A DNA stretch of 64,000 nucleotides, taken from contig VXAA01004026.1 of NCBI GenBank assembly GCA_013399115.1, positions 628,211-692,210 of the forward strand. The letters are read 5' to 3'. This DNA comes from Anseranas semipalmata. Lineage: Eukaryota > Chordata > Aves > Anseriformes > Anseranatidae. Of the stretch, positions 1 through 11,299 are shown one piece after another. The notes under the pieces were generated by a model that was not told where the DNA came from, made no database searches, and saw nothing but the letters and a program-made list of their open reading frames with translations. The translations under genes were made by a program, and so were the position numbers. Numbering within the stretch: position 1 is the first letter of the stretch; the number at the start of each line of letters is the position of its first letter.

Positions 1-1172
1 AGCTGTAAGTGCAGTCAATATGGAACTTGATTTCAAATTCTGTCTTCTCAGAAGTCTCATAAGATATAAACAGACACAGATACTTCATTCATGCAGTCTT
101 AAGAAAAACATCAGTGAAACAAAATAAGTGATCAGCAATATCAAAATAATCCCAAAGCATGTTTTCTTTGCTTAAAGCAAAACCTCAAAGCAGGAGTTTT
201 TTAGCTCTGTGTTTACTTTAGTCAAAAGCAAGTATTCCCTACTTTTGTTTTTGCTCTTTAAAACTACCACTGAATGATGCCTTGGAATTTACTTCAGCTG
301 CATTTTAGCCTGAACTATACACTGCAAAAGAACTGGAATAAATACGTGCACAGGTGAAATAATACCAGAAAGTTTTGTTTCCTGCAAGTGGCACCAATAC
401 TGCAAGGGGAAAACATTGCAACACTTCTGAACACTTAGATCATTCCTTCAGGAAAAACTGCTCCAAAATGAAAATAACCGAGACTTCCACAAACTTCCAG
501 AATACACAGATGTAATCTCAGGCCTGTAATTATGCCTGATCAAACAGTAATGGCTACACACTCAATTCTGAAAGCTTTTGTTTTCAACCAAGCTTCAAAA
601 TTTGCCCTACTAGAAAAACAAACCAAATAAAATATACCACGATGTATGGTGGGACAAACATTGCAGCAGTGGGATATAAAACCAACAGCAGGAGTTCCAG
701 AGACAGCATGGACAGATTTTGAATAGCACATCGTACCGTAGAGACGGCAGCTTGGGGGTGGAAGAATATAGAAGAGCTAACAGATCTCAGTTCCTGGCTC
801 CTCTTGAGTTTTAAATTCAGCAAGAGCCAGGAGTTCCTGTCTTGCACTGAGGCAAAATATTATTGACCAGCTGACTGACAGCATCTTCCATCTCTCTTCC
901 AGTTTTTCTCTGGCATAGCTAACCTCTATTTTCAGGGTGGGGAAGAAAAAGCACGCTAACCTTGAAATGTCCTTGTCTCAAAAAGTGCCGAAAACTATTC
1001 ATGTACTACTTTCTAATTCTCTGGTGCTACTTTATGCATTTTATTAACAAAATGGATACATATATACTTTGAGTCAAATTTATATAGTACTCAAAACTAA
1101 CTCGAAAAGGGAGCAAATTATTGCAGGTTTTGAATTCTTTCAGTGAGACCACGTCAGGCTGTGTTACCTTAC

Positions 1173-1247
1173 CATGGCAGGGGATACGAACTCGGTCATG
1201 GTTTCTGAAAGCCACTGTTGGACAACTCACAGCAACTTCCCAAGATG
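1173..1247 (-). other. candidate exon with possible start codon, on minus
   Basis: A strong donor (CCATG|GTAAGG) ends the segment. Acceptors are possible at TTCAGTTTACAG (75-bp exon) or GTGGCTTTCAG (32-bp exon, 1,173-1,204). The shorter form contains ACCATGACCGAGTTC, an ATG in fair Kozak context giving MTEFVSPAM before the donor. No protein family is suggested. Confidence 0.18.
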
Positions 1248-2587
1248 CTGTAAACTGAAAGTACATCTTGGGCTTGGGAACTGAACGGCTGCTGTGCACG
1301 GGTCTCATTTGACAGAAGTCTCTTTACAGACTAACTGTTTTGATAAATATAACTCAGCACTTCCAGAAAAACGTGGGCACCTGAATGAACAATCCAAGAC
1401 AGCCTATGCTAGCAGTAGCAAGTCCATGATAGAGACAGAAACTACAACAGGGATTCCTTAACTCTGTCACGGCTGATGCCATAAACACTGGAACTGTCGT
1501 CATGCAGCATCCATGCACCAGTGTAACTAACCACGTCTGTTCACTCGGGAAGGGAAATTAGTGCAAAACCTAGTGTAACATACCCAATCCCACTGCTGCC
1601 TGGCCTATGGATTTATCCTGTCAACATATAAACATTAACTACAGAAATCTTGCATGGATGAATTTTTGTTCGATGACAGCCCTAGTTAAACTGGTGCAAT
1701 TTTAAAAACAGACCGAGATCAGAACAGAATGAACAACTGAACGACAGAGACAAAAACAAAGACAGGGAAAGGTCTAGCCAGGGAAACAAAAATAATCCCT
1801 CCTGCCAGGAACACTGCCTCTAGCTTCCAGACAGGAAACACTCGCTGCCTCCAGAAAAACCATTGGCGTCAGGAAATGGCAGAAGTACCACGGAACTTAT
1901 CTCACAGCCTAACCTAATGTAGAAAGAAACGAGAACAGTAGAAAAGGACAGTAAAGACAAATCAGCCAGCCATAAAAACACACAGATCTTTGCTTACGAA
2001 TACACGAGGTGAAAAGTTCAATCTTATTGATGCTTCTCTGGGGAAAAGAACAAGTGGAAAGGATTCTTCCAGTCCCATTGAAATTAAATAAATTAGAAAA
2101 GACTGGGCTGAAAAGTTAGAGCCCATTCAGCAGAACCAGGGCAAGAGAAGGGGAATGATCTAGCAGCCTTTACAGACAGACTCCACAAGCATTATAAATA
2201 GTGTAAACGCTAGTTAAAAAAGCACAAAGCAAGAAAAAGCTGAATGCTTGCCATTAAAAGTACATCTGATGCTGTACCTATGCTGGAAATACAGTATCTG
2301 CCAACAGGAGAAGTTACTCTGCCAACACTGGTATACCACCTACAACATCACATACTATGCCAAAAAAATACACTATGTCAGCATGCAGCAGGGTTTAGCC
2401 TGGTTGATGCGAGTTTTTCCAAACATTCTTCACCGACAGCAACGCAGCATAACTGTGATGAAGACTTGGGGCCAAGCAGAGTTTCTTTATGCAAAAATCT
2501 GCAGTTTCAAACAGCTAGAAATGTCAGTGCAAGAACACCCACTCGTGGCTTTGAAGACTCACTCTTGTGAAACTTTCTTGGTCCTCA

Positions 2588-2735
2588 CCGACTCGTTAGT
2601 AGCACCTGAGCAAGAAGCAGCGCAGGGGGGCTGGTGAACCCCCTGCAATGCACCGTGCGTCAATCAAAGCTGGCACCCCCGCACGGCACGCATCTGCATG
2701 TCGGGCAATGTGCTGGTGCTGATGACACCAGCGAT
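2588..2735. other. short CpG-dense patch
   Basis: About nine CpG sites lie in 150 bases (such as CCCCGCACGGCACGC) in otherwise CpG-poor DNA. A plus-strand frame (2,248-2,637) ends inside it. No repeat family or protein was recognised. Confidence 0.3.
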
Positions 2736-4410
2736 GCTGTGACATTCTGGATTGTCAGAAAATCCTATCACCCCACTTAAAACTAAACAAAACAACAGCT
2801 AAAACCACTCAAAGGTTCACTGCTGTGCTTAATATATTTCATAGTAGAATATAAAGTCAGAGAAAACATATGGGACCTATAATATTTTTCCTCTAACAGT
2901 TGAGGAACGCTGCAGCAATGCTCAGTGAGCAACTGCTGGGAAGGAGAATAGCAACTGTGGATCAAGGTGTGTTTGCACACTACTATGTTTGCCCTGTGAG
3001 TTTTGAATTAGCAAGTTACATCTCCATTGCCAGGCCCCATAACACAGGGAGTATTTCTGAAATACAGCTCCCCTGCCTTCACGCTTTTAAGGGGGTTTAC
3101 GAAGCATTAACTCTCCCCCCTCACAATGCACACCCACTTATCCACATGCAAACTCACATATTCCTTCTAACAGCTCTTTAAGTGCACTTTCTTGGATGTC
3201 ACTTTTTTCTTCACACAGCATCGTCTCAAAAAGCTCTTTCTATACAATTATGGAAACACCCATCAGCCAGGCCCCTTTGTGCAACACTGTGACACATCAT
3301 CCATTTCAAACAATTACAAGAGAAAAAAATGAAGCAAGCATAATACAATTCCTAGAAAAGCTACTGTGCTTATTTTCTCCATCACTGAAAACAGCTTAAA
3401 CACTTTCTAATTATAACTTCCAACCAAATATGTGTTATTTCAGGTTCTGAGGTAAAACCATACTTTGTGTCTTTTAAACAGTAACCCTGGTACATGCCTT
3501 CAACTGTCTTTTTTAGTAAACCTTAAAAAACAAAGCAAAACAAAAACTTAAATTGGATCTAAAAGCTTCCTAAGTTCACAGAAACATCAGATCTGATAAA
3601 CTGAATTAGTACAGAAGACGCTGCCTCAGCTCAGGACTACTTGTTAGCCTGAGCTTGAGAAAAGTCCTCAAATGTCAGGATGGATTTTTCTTTAAAAAGC
3701 AGAGTAAACAATTTGTAAAAGCTACAAAAGCTTCTTGTTTACTTTTTAAATCTGCTGCAATCCTCCAGCTTGTGAGTTCTGTCACAGTGACACCCACGGT
3801 TCTGCTCCAATCGCCTTAAATATGGCTCTCCTGAACTGTTTGCATCCAAATAAATCTTAGATGAAACAAGTATCTTAAATTGAATCTAACACACAGGCTT
3901 CCATATTTTTTTCCAAGCAAAATTTGCTTGTTTAATCAGCAATAACAAAAGTCAATCCTCTGTTCATCTTTAAAATTACAATACCATTTTCTCTGGTAGA
4001 TCTTAAGTTCACACAGCGCCTTTAACTCTCTGATTTCTTTCTACTGTAGGTTAATCACTGTGAATTTCAAATTGCAGAGAATGACTTGATTTTTCCTGTT
4101 TAAATAAACCTAGTGTTAACACTGGAAAAAAATCCTCAAGCAATACTTTTAGTTTGCTTCTGAAAAATTTCTTCACTCTGAACAACAGCAAAGAACTGTT
4201 ATTGCAGAACTAAAAACAATATCCTGCAAGCCAAGCGTGTCAAGCACAAATGTTTATAAAATAATCTGAAATGTCTGTAATACACACACACAGTTCGTCA
4301 GGTACATTTTCTACCCACAGAAGATACCCAGTGAGTATGAGGCTACCAAACAGCATCCACAACGCTATCTTTTCCCCACTGACTCTGCTTCAGTTCCAAT
4401 AAGCCATCAT

Positions 4411-4866
4411 CCGCGATGAACAAGGTGACCGAACATGCGCAACGCAAAACCTCACCCTGGCTTTGCAGACGTCAGACCTTCCTTGCCAACAGATGCTCTG
4501 GAAGTGGTTTCAGAGCACAATGAAGACTTCACACAACTCGGAGGCTGGATTCCCGAATCAGAAGACAAATGCAGAACAGCAGGAAGAGGGGGAGGACAGA
4601 TTCAGTTTTGCAGCTGGAGACTACGGCTGCATCGGGCACACTCGCCACGCAACCGGCTGCAGGTGAATCCTCCGCACCAGCCAGAGCCAGGAGGACAAAG
4701 TGGCAGCGGCAAGAGCCAAAGAGGCCGGCAGAGCAGTGGCTGGCGAGCCAGCAAGGCACAGCTTGCTGCCATGTCCCCATCCCCAGCAGCGAGCCCCCCA
4801 CCCGCGCACCTTGTCCCTTCAGCCAGGCAGCCCGACCCAGACGGAAGAAGGGCAGACGGCAGGGCA
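4411..4866. promoter_or_regulatory. small CpG-rich patch, possible alternative promoter or exon on minus
   Basis: Within AT-rich surroundings this block is clearly GC-rich and keeps many CpG sites (for example ACGGCTGCATCGGGC and CCCCCCACCCGCGCACC). On the minus strand CCAGG|GTGAGG forms a good splice donor at 4,455/4,456, so the patch could be a first exon transcribed leftwards. A plus-strand frame of 167 codons (4,435-4,938) and a minus frame of 112 codons (4,529-4,867) cross it. Neither shows a domain, and GC-rich DNA stays open easily. Confidence 0.35.
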
Positions 4867-7326
4867 TTTGTCTTCTTTTCCATCTTCAGAAACAAAGCAG
4901 ATGCCTCAAGGAAGAAACAGTCATTTGAATTATTCTAAAAGCAGAAAAGGGAGCCAAAGCTAACAGTTTGAACGCACTGCAGATCACTTAAGACTAAGGG
5001 ATTTGTGAAACAGCCAGCAGGTATTGTCCCCGTGACAGTGGCAGAATACCTCACGCTGGCTGTTTGGGGAACAAACAGCAATACTAAAAAAATCTCAAAA
5101 ATTAACTCAAAAGCCTCCTCTGTTCACCTTCAGTCCAACAGCAGTAACATCTTGAATTTCCACTCAAAAGGAACACATCCACTCCGAACAAGCCGTGCAC
5201 AGACACGAGGGCACGTTCACAGCCTGACAGCGGACGTGCCGGATCCTCAGACCTGAGCCCGTACGTGAAAGCGCACTCAGCCTGCTCACTCCGTGAGGAT
5301 CCTGCGAGCCATCCCCACACGTTACTCCCAGCTACACACACTCACAACAAACAGCCCCTTCCTCTCCTGTCAGCACTTGGATCTGATGTATAGTGCCACA
5401 TAAACCAGAACCATAACAGGAGACGGCAATAGCTGAGATAGATTTAAAACGTGAATTTTACAAACCTGCACGCAAATGCTCAAGGATAACGACATTTAGC
5501 TTCCACAGCTCCTGCCAACATGACTTGGTTCTTGGAAAAAAAAAAAAGCAGCTCCTGGTAGAAAAACGAGTGTCTAACAGAGAAACCAGACAAATCAGAG
5601 ATGATGTGGATGTTCAAATGAAAACCAAACCCAAAGAGCCTCAAGCTTCACATTCACAAAGGGCCACGTCTGCTTCTAGATAACCTGGTGACATTATCAA
5701 ACATTACCCACAGTTATCTGGAGTTCACTAAGAGACCCTGTTCCAGCTCAGTGGACTGTGATCTGGACAAACCTGTATTTGCGTTTGCCATCTCCCAGCA
5801 AGACCGGATCAATACAATGTGCTCGGACACGATGCCAGCAGCTCTTAGCAAACTCCAGCTATCACAGCAAGAGCCCTTCCCCTCAGCCGTAAGGATTACC
5901 GCACAGGTACAAAGCCTAGGCTCTGATCTCAGCCCAGCCCTCTTCACTGGCTCTGTTGAAACAAATTCAACAAATGCAGCATGGGTTTTTGGTGTCGGGT
6001 TGGGAGGTGGGGAAACAGCCAGCGTAAACAACCTACAGAAATTAACTGAAGGTTCGGGAACGGAGCATTATCATCAGCTCTGCTCTTCAGGCAGTGCAGA
6101 ACTGCTGCCTGCGGTGAAGGTGAAACATCTGTGCAAGACATTCATTTTTCCCCAAGTCTACTTTGTAACACAGGACGAAGCTTCCATGGCATAAGTATCC
6201 TTGACGGCTGTTCTGTACGCAGTCTGAAATGTACTTCTCTAACCTTGCTACACTGCAATATGCGTGTGGTTTCCTTGCTACAGCTAGCATGAGACAAAAA
6301 TGAATCATATGCTGTAACAGCGCCAATACGGAGAATAAAACAGTCCCAATCACTGTTACTGAAAAATGAAAGTTCCCTGTAAAGACTCCAGTTGCACATC
6401 TGTTTCCATTGTACAAAGAAAGGATTAACTTTATTTTTCAGTGATTCTGAAACCTGAAAAAGTTAGGCACATAAAATGTCAAAAAAGTTTTAATACTCTA
6501 AAAGTGAGACACTTTAATCAAACCATCTTAACACAAGTTGTTAAGATACTAATTTTCATGATTTAATACTTACGCAGAAGCTTCAAGTCTGCTGACTGAA
6601 AGCATTCAAATACTGAATTGAAGGGACACAAATGATTCCTCACTCTTTAAAATTACATACGACTACAGAAGTACACTGCTGCAAACTTTTAGCCAGTGTT
6701 ACAGATGAATCCTCCTTAAAAGAGCAAAGCTGTCATCACCCAGCAAAAGGAAGATCACCTTGTAGCTATCACAGCTGTATTACTGTGAGAGCTGTGCAAC
6801 GAAATTTAAGCATGCAGAAAGGCCAAGATGCAGTCAAAAGGCTTTTACATCAAAGCAGGTGGAGAATATGAATAATAAATACAAATAAACTAGAATAATG
6901 ATCTGCCAAGTCAACTCAGATATCAGGCACAACACTGTGTCCGAAAAGGAATCGTTCTGTCTCGCATCACAAGACTTTCATTATTTGCTTATACTAGGCA
7001 AGCTTTAACTCAAACTGAAACGTACACAGAGCGCAGCCTTTTTACATAACTGGTCAGGCTGACACTGTTCCATACTAGGAAGGTAACAGCTACATTCAAA
7101 AAGACACCACTTTGTTTAAATTTAAATTTTCACGTAACTGCAGTAGTTTGTATCTGCCCACACTTCCCCATTAGAGTTTACAGCTGCTTCAGCAAATCCG
7201 TGGCTTTTCAATGGAACAGAAAAGAGCTGGTGCCAGTAACAAGCAGCAAGTTACTAGAATTTAACAGCTTTCGCTGCCTGGGTACAACCTTTCTCCTTTC
7301 TATTTAACATCCAGTCCCACACTCAC

Positions 7327-7358
7327 CTCCGGAACCAAAATCCTAGAGAGCTCTGCTG
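7327..7358 (-). other. candidate 32-bp exon on minus
   Basis: A pyrimidine tract of over 30 bases ends in TCTCTGTCTCAG, and the donor CCGGAG|GTGAGTG is close to consensus. The open frame through it reads AELSRILVPE and ends on a complete codon. It is not a multiple of three, so it would alter the frame if skipped. The gene is not recognised. Confidence 0.25.
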
Positions 7359-7560
7359 CTGAGACAGAGAAGAGGAGAGGAAAAGAAAAAAGACGGAAGA
7401 AATATGAACTGGGTGGAGTGAAAGATAAGCTAACAGAGAAGTCATAAGTCTGCATAACTGGCACATCGATGCGGTATTGTTTGTTCACTAATTTCACCCC
7501 ACCAACGATACTGCAGCATGCAAATGATGGGGGTGGGGGGGCTGACGAATTGTTCTCAGG

Positions 7561-7700
7561 TCAGCAAGAAGAAAAAGTAAAGGATTTTAGAAGATGCCTT
7601 TCTTCATTATGCATTCTCTCAGCCTGGTCTAAAATAACTGTGGAAGTGACATCTTCTACTTCCTCCTTAAGTCTGGCTTGATAACGAAGAAAAAAATTAA
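7561..7700 (-). other. coding-like open frame, on minus, unassigned
   Basis: After a T-rich tract ending CGTTATCAAG (near 7,683) a frame reads ARLKEEVEDVTSTVILDQAE and then RMHNEERHLLKSF before a stop at about 7,560. The charged, helix-forming make-up resembles a coiled-coil piece more than random translation. No donor follows, so it would have to be a last exon, yet I see no clear poly(A) signal near it. It could equally be a chance frame. Confidence 0.15.
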
Positions 7701-9937
7701 TATACAAGTTTGGATCAAGTCTGTTTCCCAGCAGTGCCAACACCTAGGCTTCCTACCTTAATTTCCCCTCCGAAGAACAGCTTTTTTAATCTGTTTACAT
7801 TTGTCTATAACATCAAGACTAGAAACAGCAAGATACACCAAGAAAGCAGAGCTACCATGACTTCTGCTAGCAACTAGGATAATAAAACTTTTGTGTTAAA
7901 TAAGAAATAACTGCGTGGAGGATCACACAGACATACTGATCTTTCTGGCCTCATCCCAGGGATGGCTATTCTCATTTCCTTATTAAATGAGGCCCCGTAC
8001 CTTATGTATTGTACATTTTTTGGTTGACAGCAACATTATACAACACTGCTCAACTGAAGCTCCACTTCCTCGTGAATATGGGATATTCACTTCCTCACAT
8101 TCACAACCACCATATAAGTCTAAGATATTTTTACCAGAATAATGGCTTCAAAAACATTAACAAATCAATCTTCAGAGAACTGTGAAATCTTCATGGTAAT
8201 TCTGTGATGGAAAATTATTTCTCCTAATTTACAGAATGGGAAGCAGATACCAAGGCCAAAACCGCCACCTGAAATAAGATAATGCAGGCTGCCAAAGTTA
8301 TAAGGCTGTTTTATGTCTTTACTGGATTGTATAGGTTCAAAGCTTCTGCTAAGCACTGACAGCAGTAGCTATTTGCAAATCAACTCCTTAACATCTAGAG
8401 ATGGACATGAAGGAAACCCTTTTTCTGTGGTCAGGGCATAAATATGTTCTCTTATATGAATTTTATACAATTTAGTAATGGGCAGACACTAAAAGAGAAG
8501 ACTTAACTAGCATTAACTAGAACTAGCTTCTCTGAGACTTCTATCCCCACATCCCATTTGATTAATATTGGCCAACAGGTTTCTAAAGAGGAACACAAAC
8601 CTGTAAGAATGCCCTCCCTCAGACAGGCTACAGTCTGCTGCAGTGCTGCTCGAAGCAGGGGCCATGGAGAGGAGAACAGAAGGAACCCTGACATAAATCC
8701 ACGCTCCCACAACAGCGGACGCAGGGTGGTAGCTTAGAGGGCTATCCAGGGCTAAGCTTCGTTGAGCCTTCCCATGCCTCCCTCCCCAGGAACCGAAGCC
8801 ACACGACACTGCGCTGGCCCACGCGTTGGCCAGCCCTTAGCAGGGATAATACCTGTGAGCAGTCCCTTCTTTCCTTCTATCCATTTTCTTTCGCAGATGC
8901 TCAAATTTGAGAACCACAAAATACAGGTATGGCAGGAGGGGAACAATAGTGGGGAACAGGGGAAAGCTATCATGAAAAGAAGGGAGATTTGACCTAGAAA
9001 AAGTTTAAAAGTGGTTGTTTCACTTGTTTCAGCCTTCATTGCCCTCAATGCTGCTGTCCCAGCATACTACCTTGTCTTCCTGCTCTTCCTCACGGCGTAC
9101 TCGCATCCCTTTTCCTTCTCTGCTGCCTCCACCTACCACCTCTGAACAGGAGGCTGGCGTCTCACTTCTTCTCAAGCCTCTCAACCTGCAGAGAACCACG
9201 ACCAGAGGACGCATTTCCCCATTCTTGCCTGGGGCTCTCATCACTGACTGGCAGCTGGGAGAAAAATTAAAAGTATCTCACCCATTGCTACCCTGGCTGG
9301 AAAAGGCTGGTTATATGTGCAATATGCAGAAATGTAGGTGCCACGCCAACCAGTCTTTAAAGAAAATGCTCAAAACAATTTTCTAAAAGCTGCCATTTTT
9401 TGCAAGTTCTCACAGGCACAGCACAAAGATGGAGCAAGGCTTCTTGTTAAGAAAGAGACAGCCACCTCTGCTCCAGAACAGACATCATAACTTCATCAGA
9501 GCAGCTGCAAGGGATTATATTTTTAATCATTAAGAAATCTTTCCTTTGTGTTCCCAGAAATAATGCTTGGGTGGTTGTTTTTTGTTTGTTTGTTTTCATG
9601 TTTTGTGGCTCAACCTGGATCTGAGTGTTTCAGATTATTTACATTTTGAATGGAACTGAATCAAGAACCTGAAAGGCTGCCTTTACAATGTGAAGTATTA
9701 AACAATCTTAATCACAGGAGATACTGATTGTCCCAAATACTGTACACACACACAGCCATATACTCCCAAGATGTATTATTTGTTGCTTACTTCACGATAG
9801 CAGCCCCAGTCAAAATGAAGACCTACCAAGACCATTTCCACTACATTCTGCACTTCGCCTACGCGTTAAGTGTGGTTTTCCCTGTGTAGTTTAAATTCTA
9901 AAACCAAAGTATGAAGAGAAAGGAAGCATCGCTCTTG

Positions 9938-10120
9938 GTTTACAGATAGGGGGTTGAGGCAGACAGATACTGTGCCTTGCCAAACTCTCACGCTGACAGT
10001 GCACAACAAGCCCGACCATGGGCAGAGGAGAACGTGACTTATCTCACAGTTAACCGGGGATCACATGAACTGTCAGCCTCCTGCATCTGAGCTACTAAGC
10101 ACTAAGCCACAATAACTCCA
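9938..10120 (+). repeat. MIR-like SINE relic
   Basis: GTTTACAGATAGGGGGTTGA and GCCTTGCCAAACTCTCAC recall the MIR core (TTACAGATGGGGAAACTGAGGC…TTGCCCAAGGTCAC). The end ACTAAGCACTAAGCCACAAT recalls the MIR 3' part. The copy is strongly diverged and the call rests on pattern memory only. Confidence 0.5.
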
Positions 10121-10548
10121 CAACGCGCACCCAATTGCCTGTACTCTAGATATGCAGCACAGCAGGCCGCTCCCTCATCACCACGGCTATCTTTAATAAC
10201 ATTTATAAATCTCACTGCCATTCGGAGCAGAAAGAAAACATATTTTTTCCTTCCTCATACTTATCCCCATAGTCTCTCTCACGGCTCCACAGACCATGCC
10301 AGTAGAAAAAGATTATGTTTCTCCTTTTTAATCAACCTCTATTCCGTATAATGTCCTCCATATGACTGACACCACTGAAGAAAGAGCCCTGAAGCATCTC
10401 CCTGCTCAGCAGAAGACCTGGTCTGTAATGGCAGCCTGGGGGCATTTTGTGCCATTCAAGAGCATGCCTTTCCCATTCTTCAAGGATCCACACATCTGGA
10501 AAGGCAAATACTTGATGAAAAGGGCAAAGAAAATCCCGAAGTACTTAC

Positions 10549-10575
10549 TGAAATTTCCAGTACTAACTTCATAAA
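10549..10575 (-). other. candidate 27-bp microexon on minus
   Basis: The acceptor CACCTTTTTCTTTTACAG and the donor TTTCA|GTAAGTAC both match consensus almost perfectly around only 27 bases. The insert is nine codons, either FMKLVLEIS or, in another frame, YEVSTGNF with split ends. Frame-preserving microexons of this size are typical of neuronal splicing, but the sequence alone cannot show usage. Confidence 0.25.
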
Positions 10576-11048
10576 CTGTAAAAGAAAAAGGTGGATACAT
10601 TTAGATGAAATTATCTATAGTTAGGCACCTAACAAAAATAAAACCTTCCCTACACATAGAAATGCTCACTATAAAAGGAATTTAAAAGACTGAAAAAGAT
10701 TTGAAAAGATTCCCAAAGAGAAGCAGTCTTCCTTAACCAAGAAATAAGAACGCCCACAAGACCAAGCCAGCTATACTATCAAACTAATTCTGAAATACAA
10801 GTTTGAAAAGGATTTAAATACTAGACTACTGTAATCCTAAATTTAATTAAAAAGGCCATTGGAACAATTACTTTATTTGATTATGTTTTCTAACAGAAAC
10901 TGCAAACTTCCATCTGCCTCCTAATTCAGAAATTTGTGAATTACAATATGAACTACAAGACCATGAGAAATACCCTGTTGGAAGCATTTACCTTTTCCAG
11001 CATTTGCTTGAAAGGAATGGGATTTAGCTTTTATGCAAGACATACTCT

Positions 11049-11089
11049 TTCACTACACCTTTAATATACTTCACTACACCTTTAATATA
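11049..11089. repeat. two-copy 21-bp tandem repeat
   Basis: The motif TTCACTACACCTTTAATATA occurs at 11,049-11,068 and again at 11,070-11,089, with one spacer base giving a 21-base period. It leads straight into the (TA)n tract. Confidence 0.9.
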
Positions 11090-11223
11090 TATATTAAATA
11101 TATAATATATATTTTATATATATATATTATATATAAAAAATNNNNNNNNNNNNNNNNNNNNNNNNNNNNNNNNNNNNNNNNNTATATAATATATATTTTA
11201 TATATATATTATATATAAAAAAT
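11081..11223. repeat. degenerate (TA)n microsatellite around a gap
   Basis: Alternating TA tracts with short A and T runs lie on both sides of the gap. The stretch is self-complementary and would form strong secondary structure, which explains the sequencing break. It starts directly after a two-copy 21-base direct repeat (11,049-11,089). Confidence 0.9.
11142..11182. other. assembly gap of 41 bases inside (TA)n
   Basis: A run of 41 N interrupts a TA-rich stretch. The 43 bases to the left (11,099-11,141) and the 41 bases to the right (11,183-11,223) are the same sequence except for one TA unit. Confidence 0.99.
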
Positions 11224-11256
11224 CCATATTTTATTCAAGCATTATAAATCTTATAA

Positions 11257-11290
11257 AAATGTACTAAAATGTTACAATTTTAGTACATTT
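11257..11290. repeat. perfect inverted repeat, 14-bp arms and 6-base loop
   Basis: AAATGTACTAAAAT (11,257-11,270) is followed by the loop GTTACA and its exact reverse complement (11,277-11,290). It lies 34 bases past the (TA)n tract. It could be a remnant of a fold-back element or simply a hairpin-forming site; there is no sign of a protein. Confidence 0.85.
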
Positions 11291-11299
11291 CAGGCTATC

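Larger units (their letters stand above)
1..4410. other. intron-like or intergenic DNA, no gene recognised
   Basis: AT-rich unique sequence. Apart from the candidate exon at 1.2 kb and the CpG patch at 2.6 kb I see nothing definite. Two overlapping plus frames (2,244-2,637) have no recognisable domain. Confidence 0.6.
4870..9930. other. intron-like or intergenic DNA, no gene recognised
   Basis: Unique sequence with no CR1. A 168-codon plus frame (5,688-6,194) is of chance length and shows no motif. Short frames around 9,029-9,244 on minus end at a possible donor (GACAAG|GTAGTA) but are not recognised. A G-rich run lies at about 7,528-7,541. Confidence 0.5.

Noticed and set aside
5688..6194. 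168-codon plus-strand frame
   Set aside because: About one frame of this length is expected by chance in 64 kb read in six frames. No domain, no splice context and no codon bias were seen.
8225..8250. MIR-like core word (TTTACAGAATGGGAAGCAG)
   Set aside because: Only about 20 bases resemble the core and neither flank extends the match.
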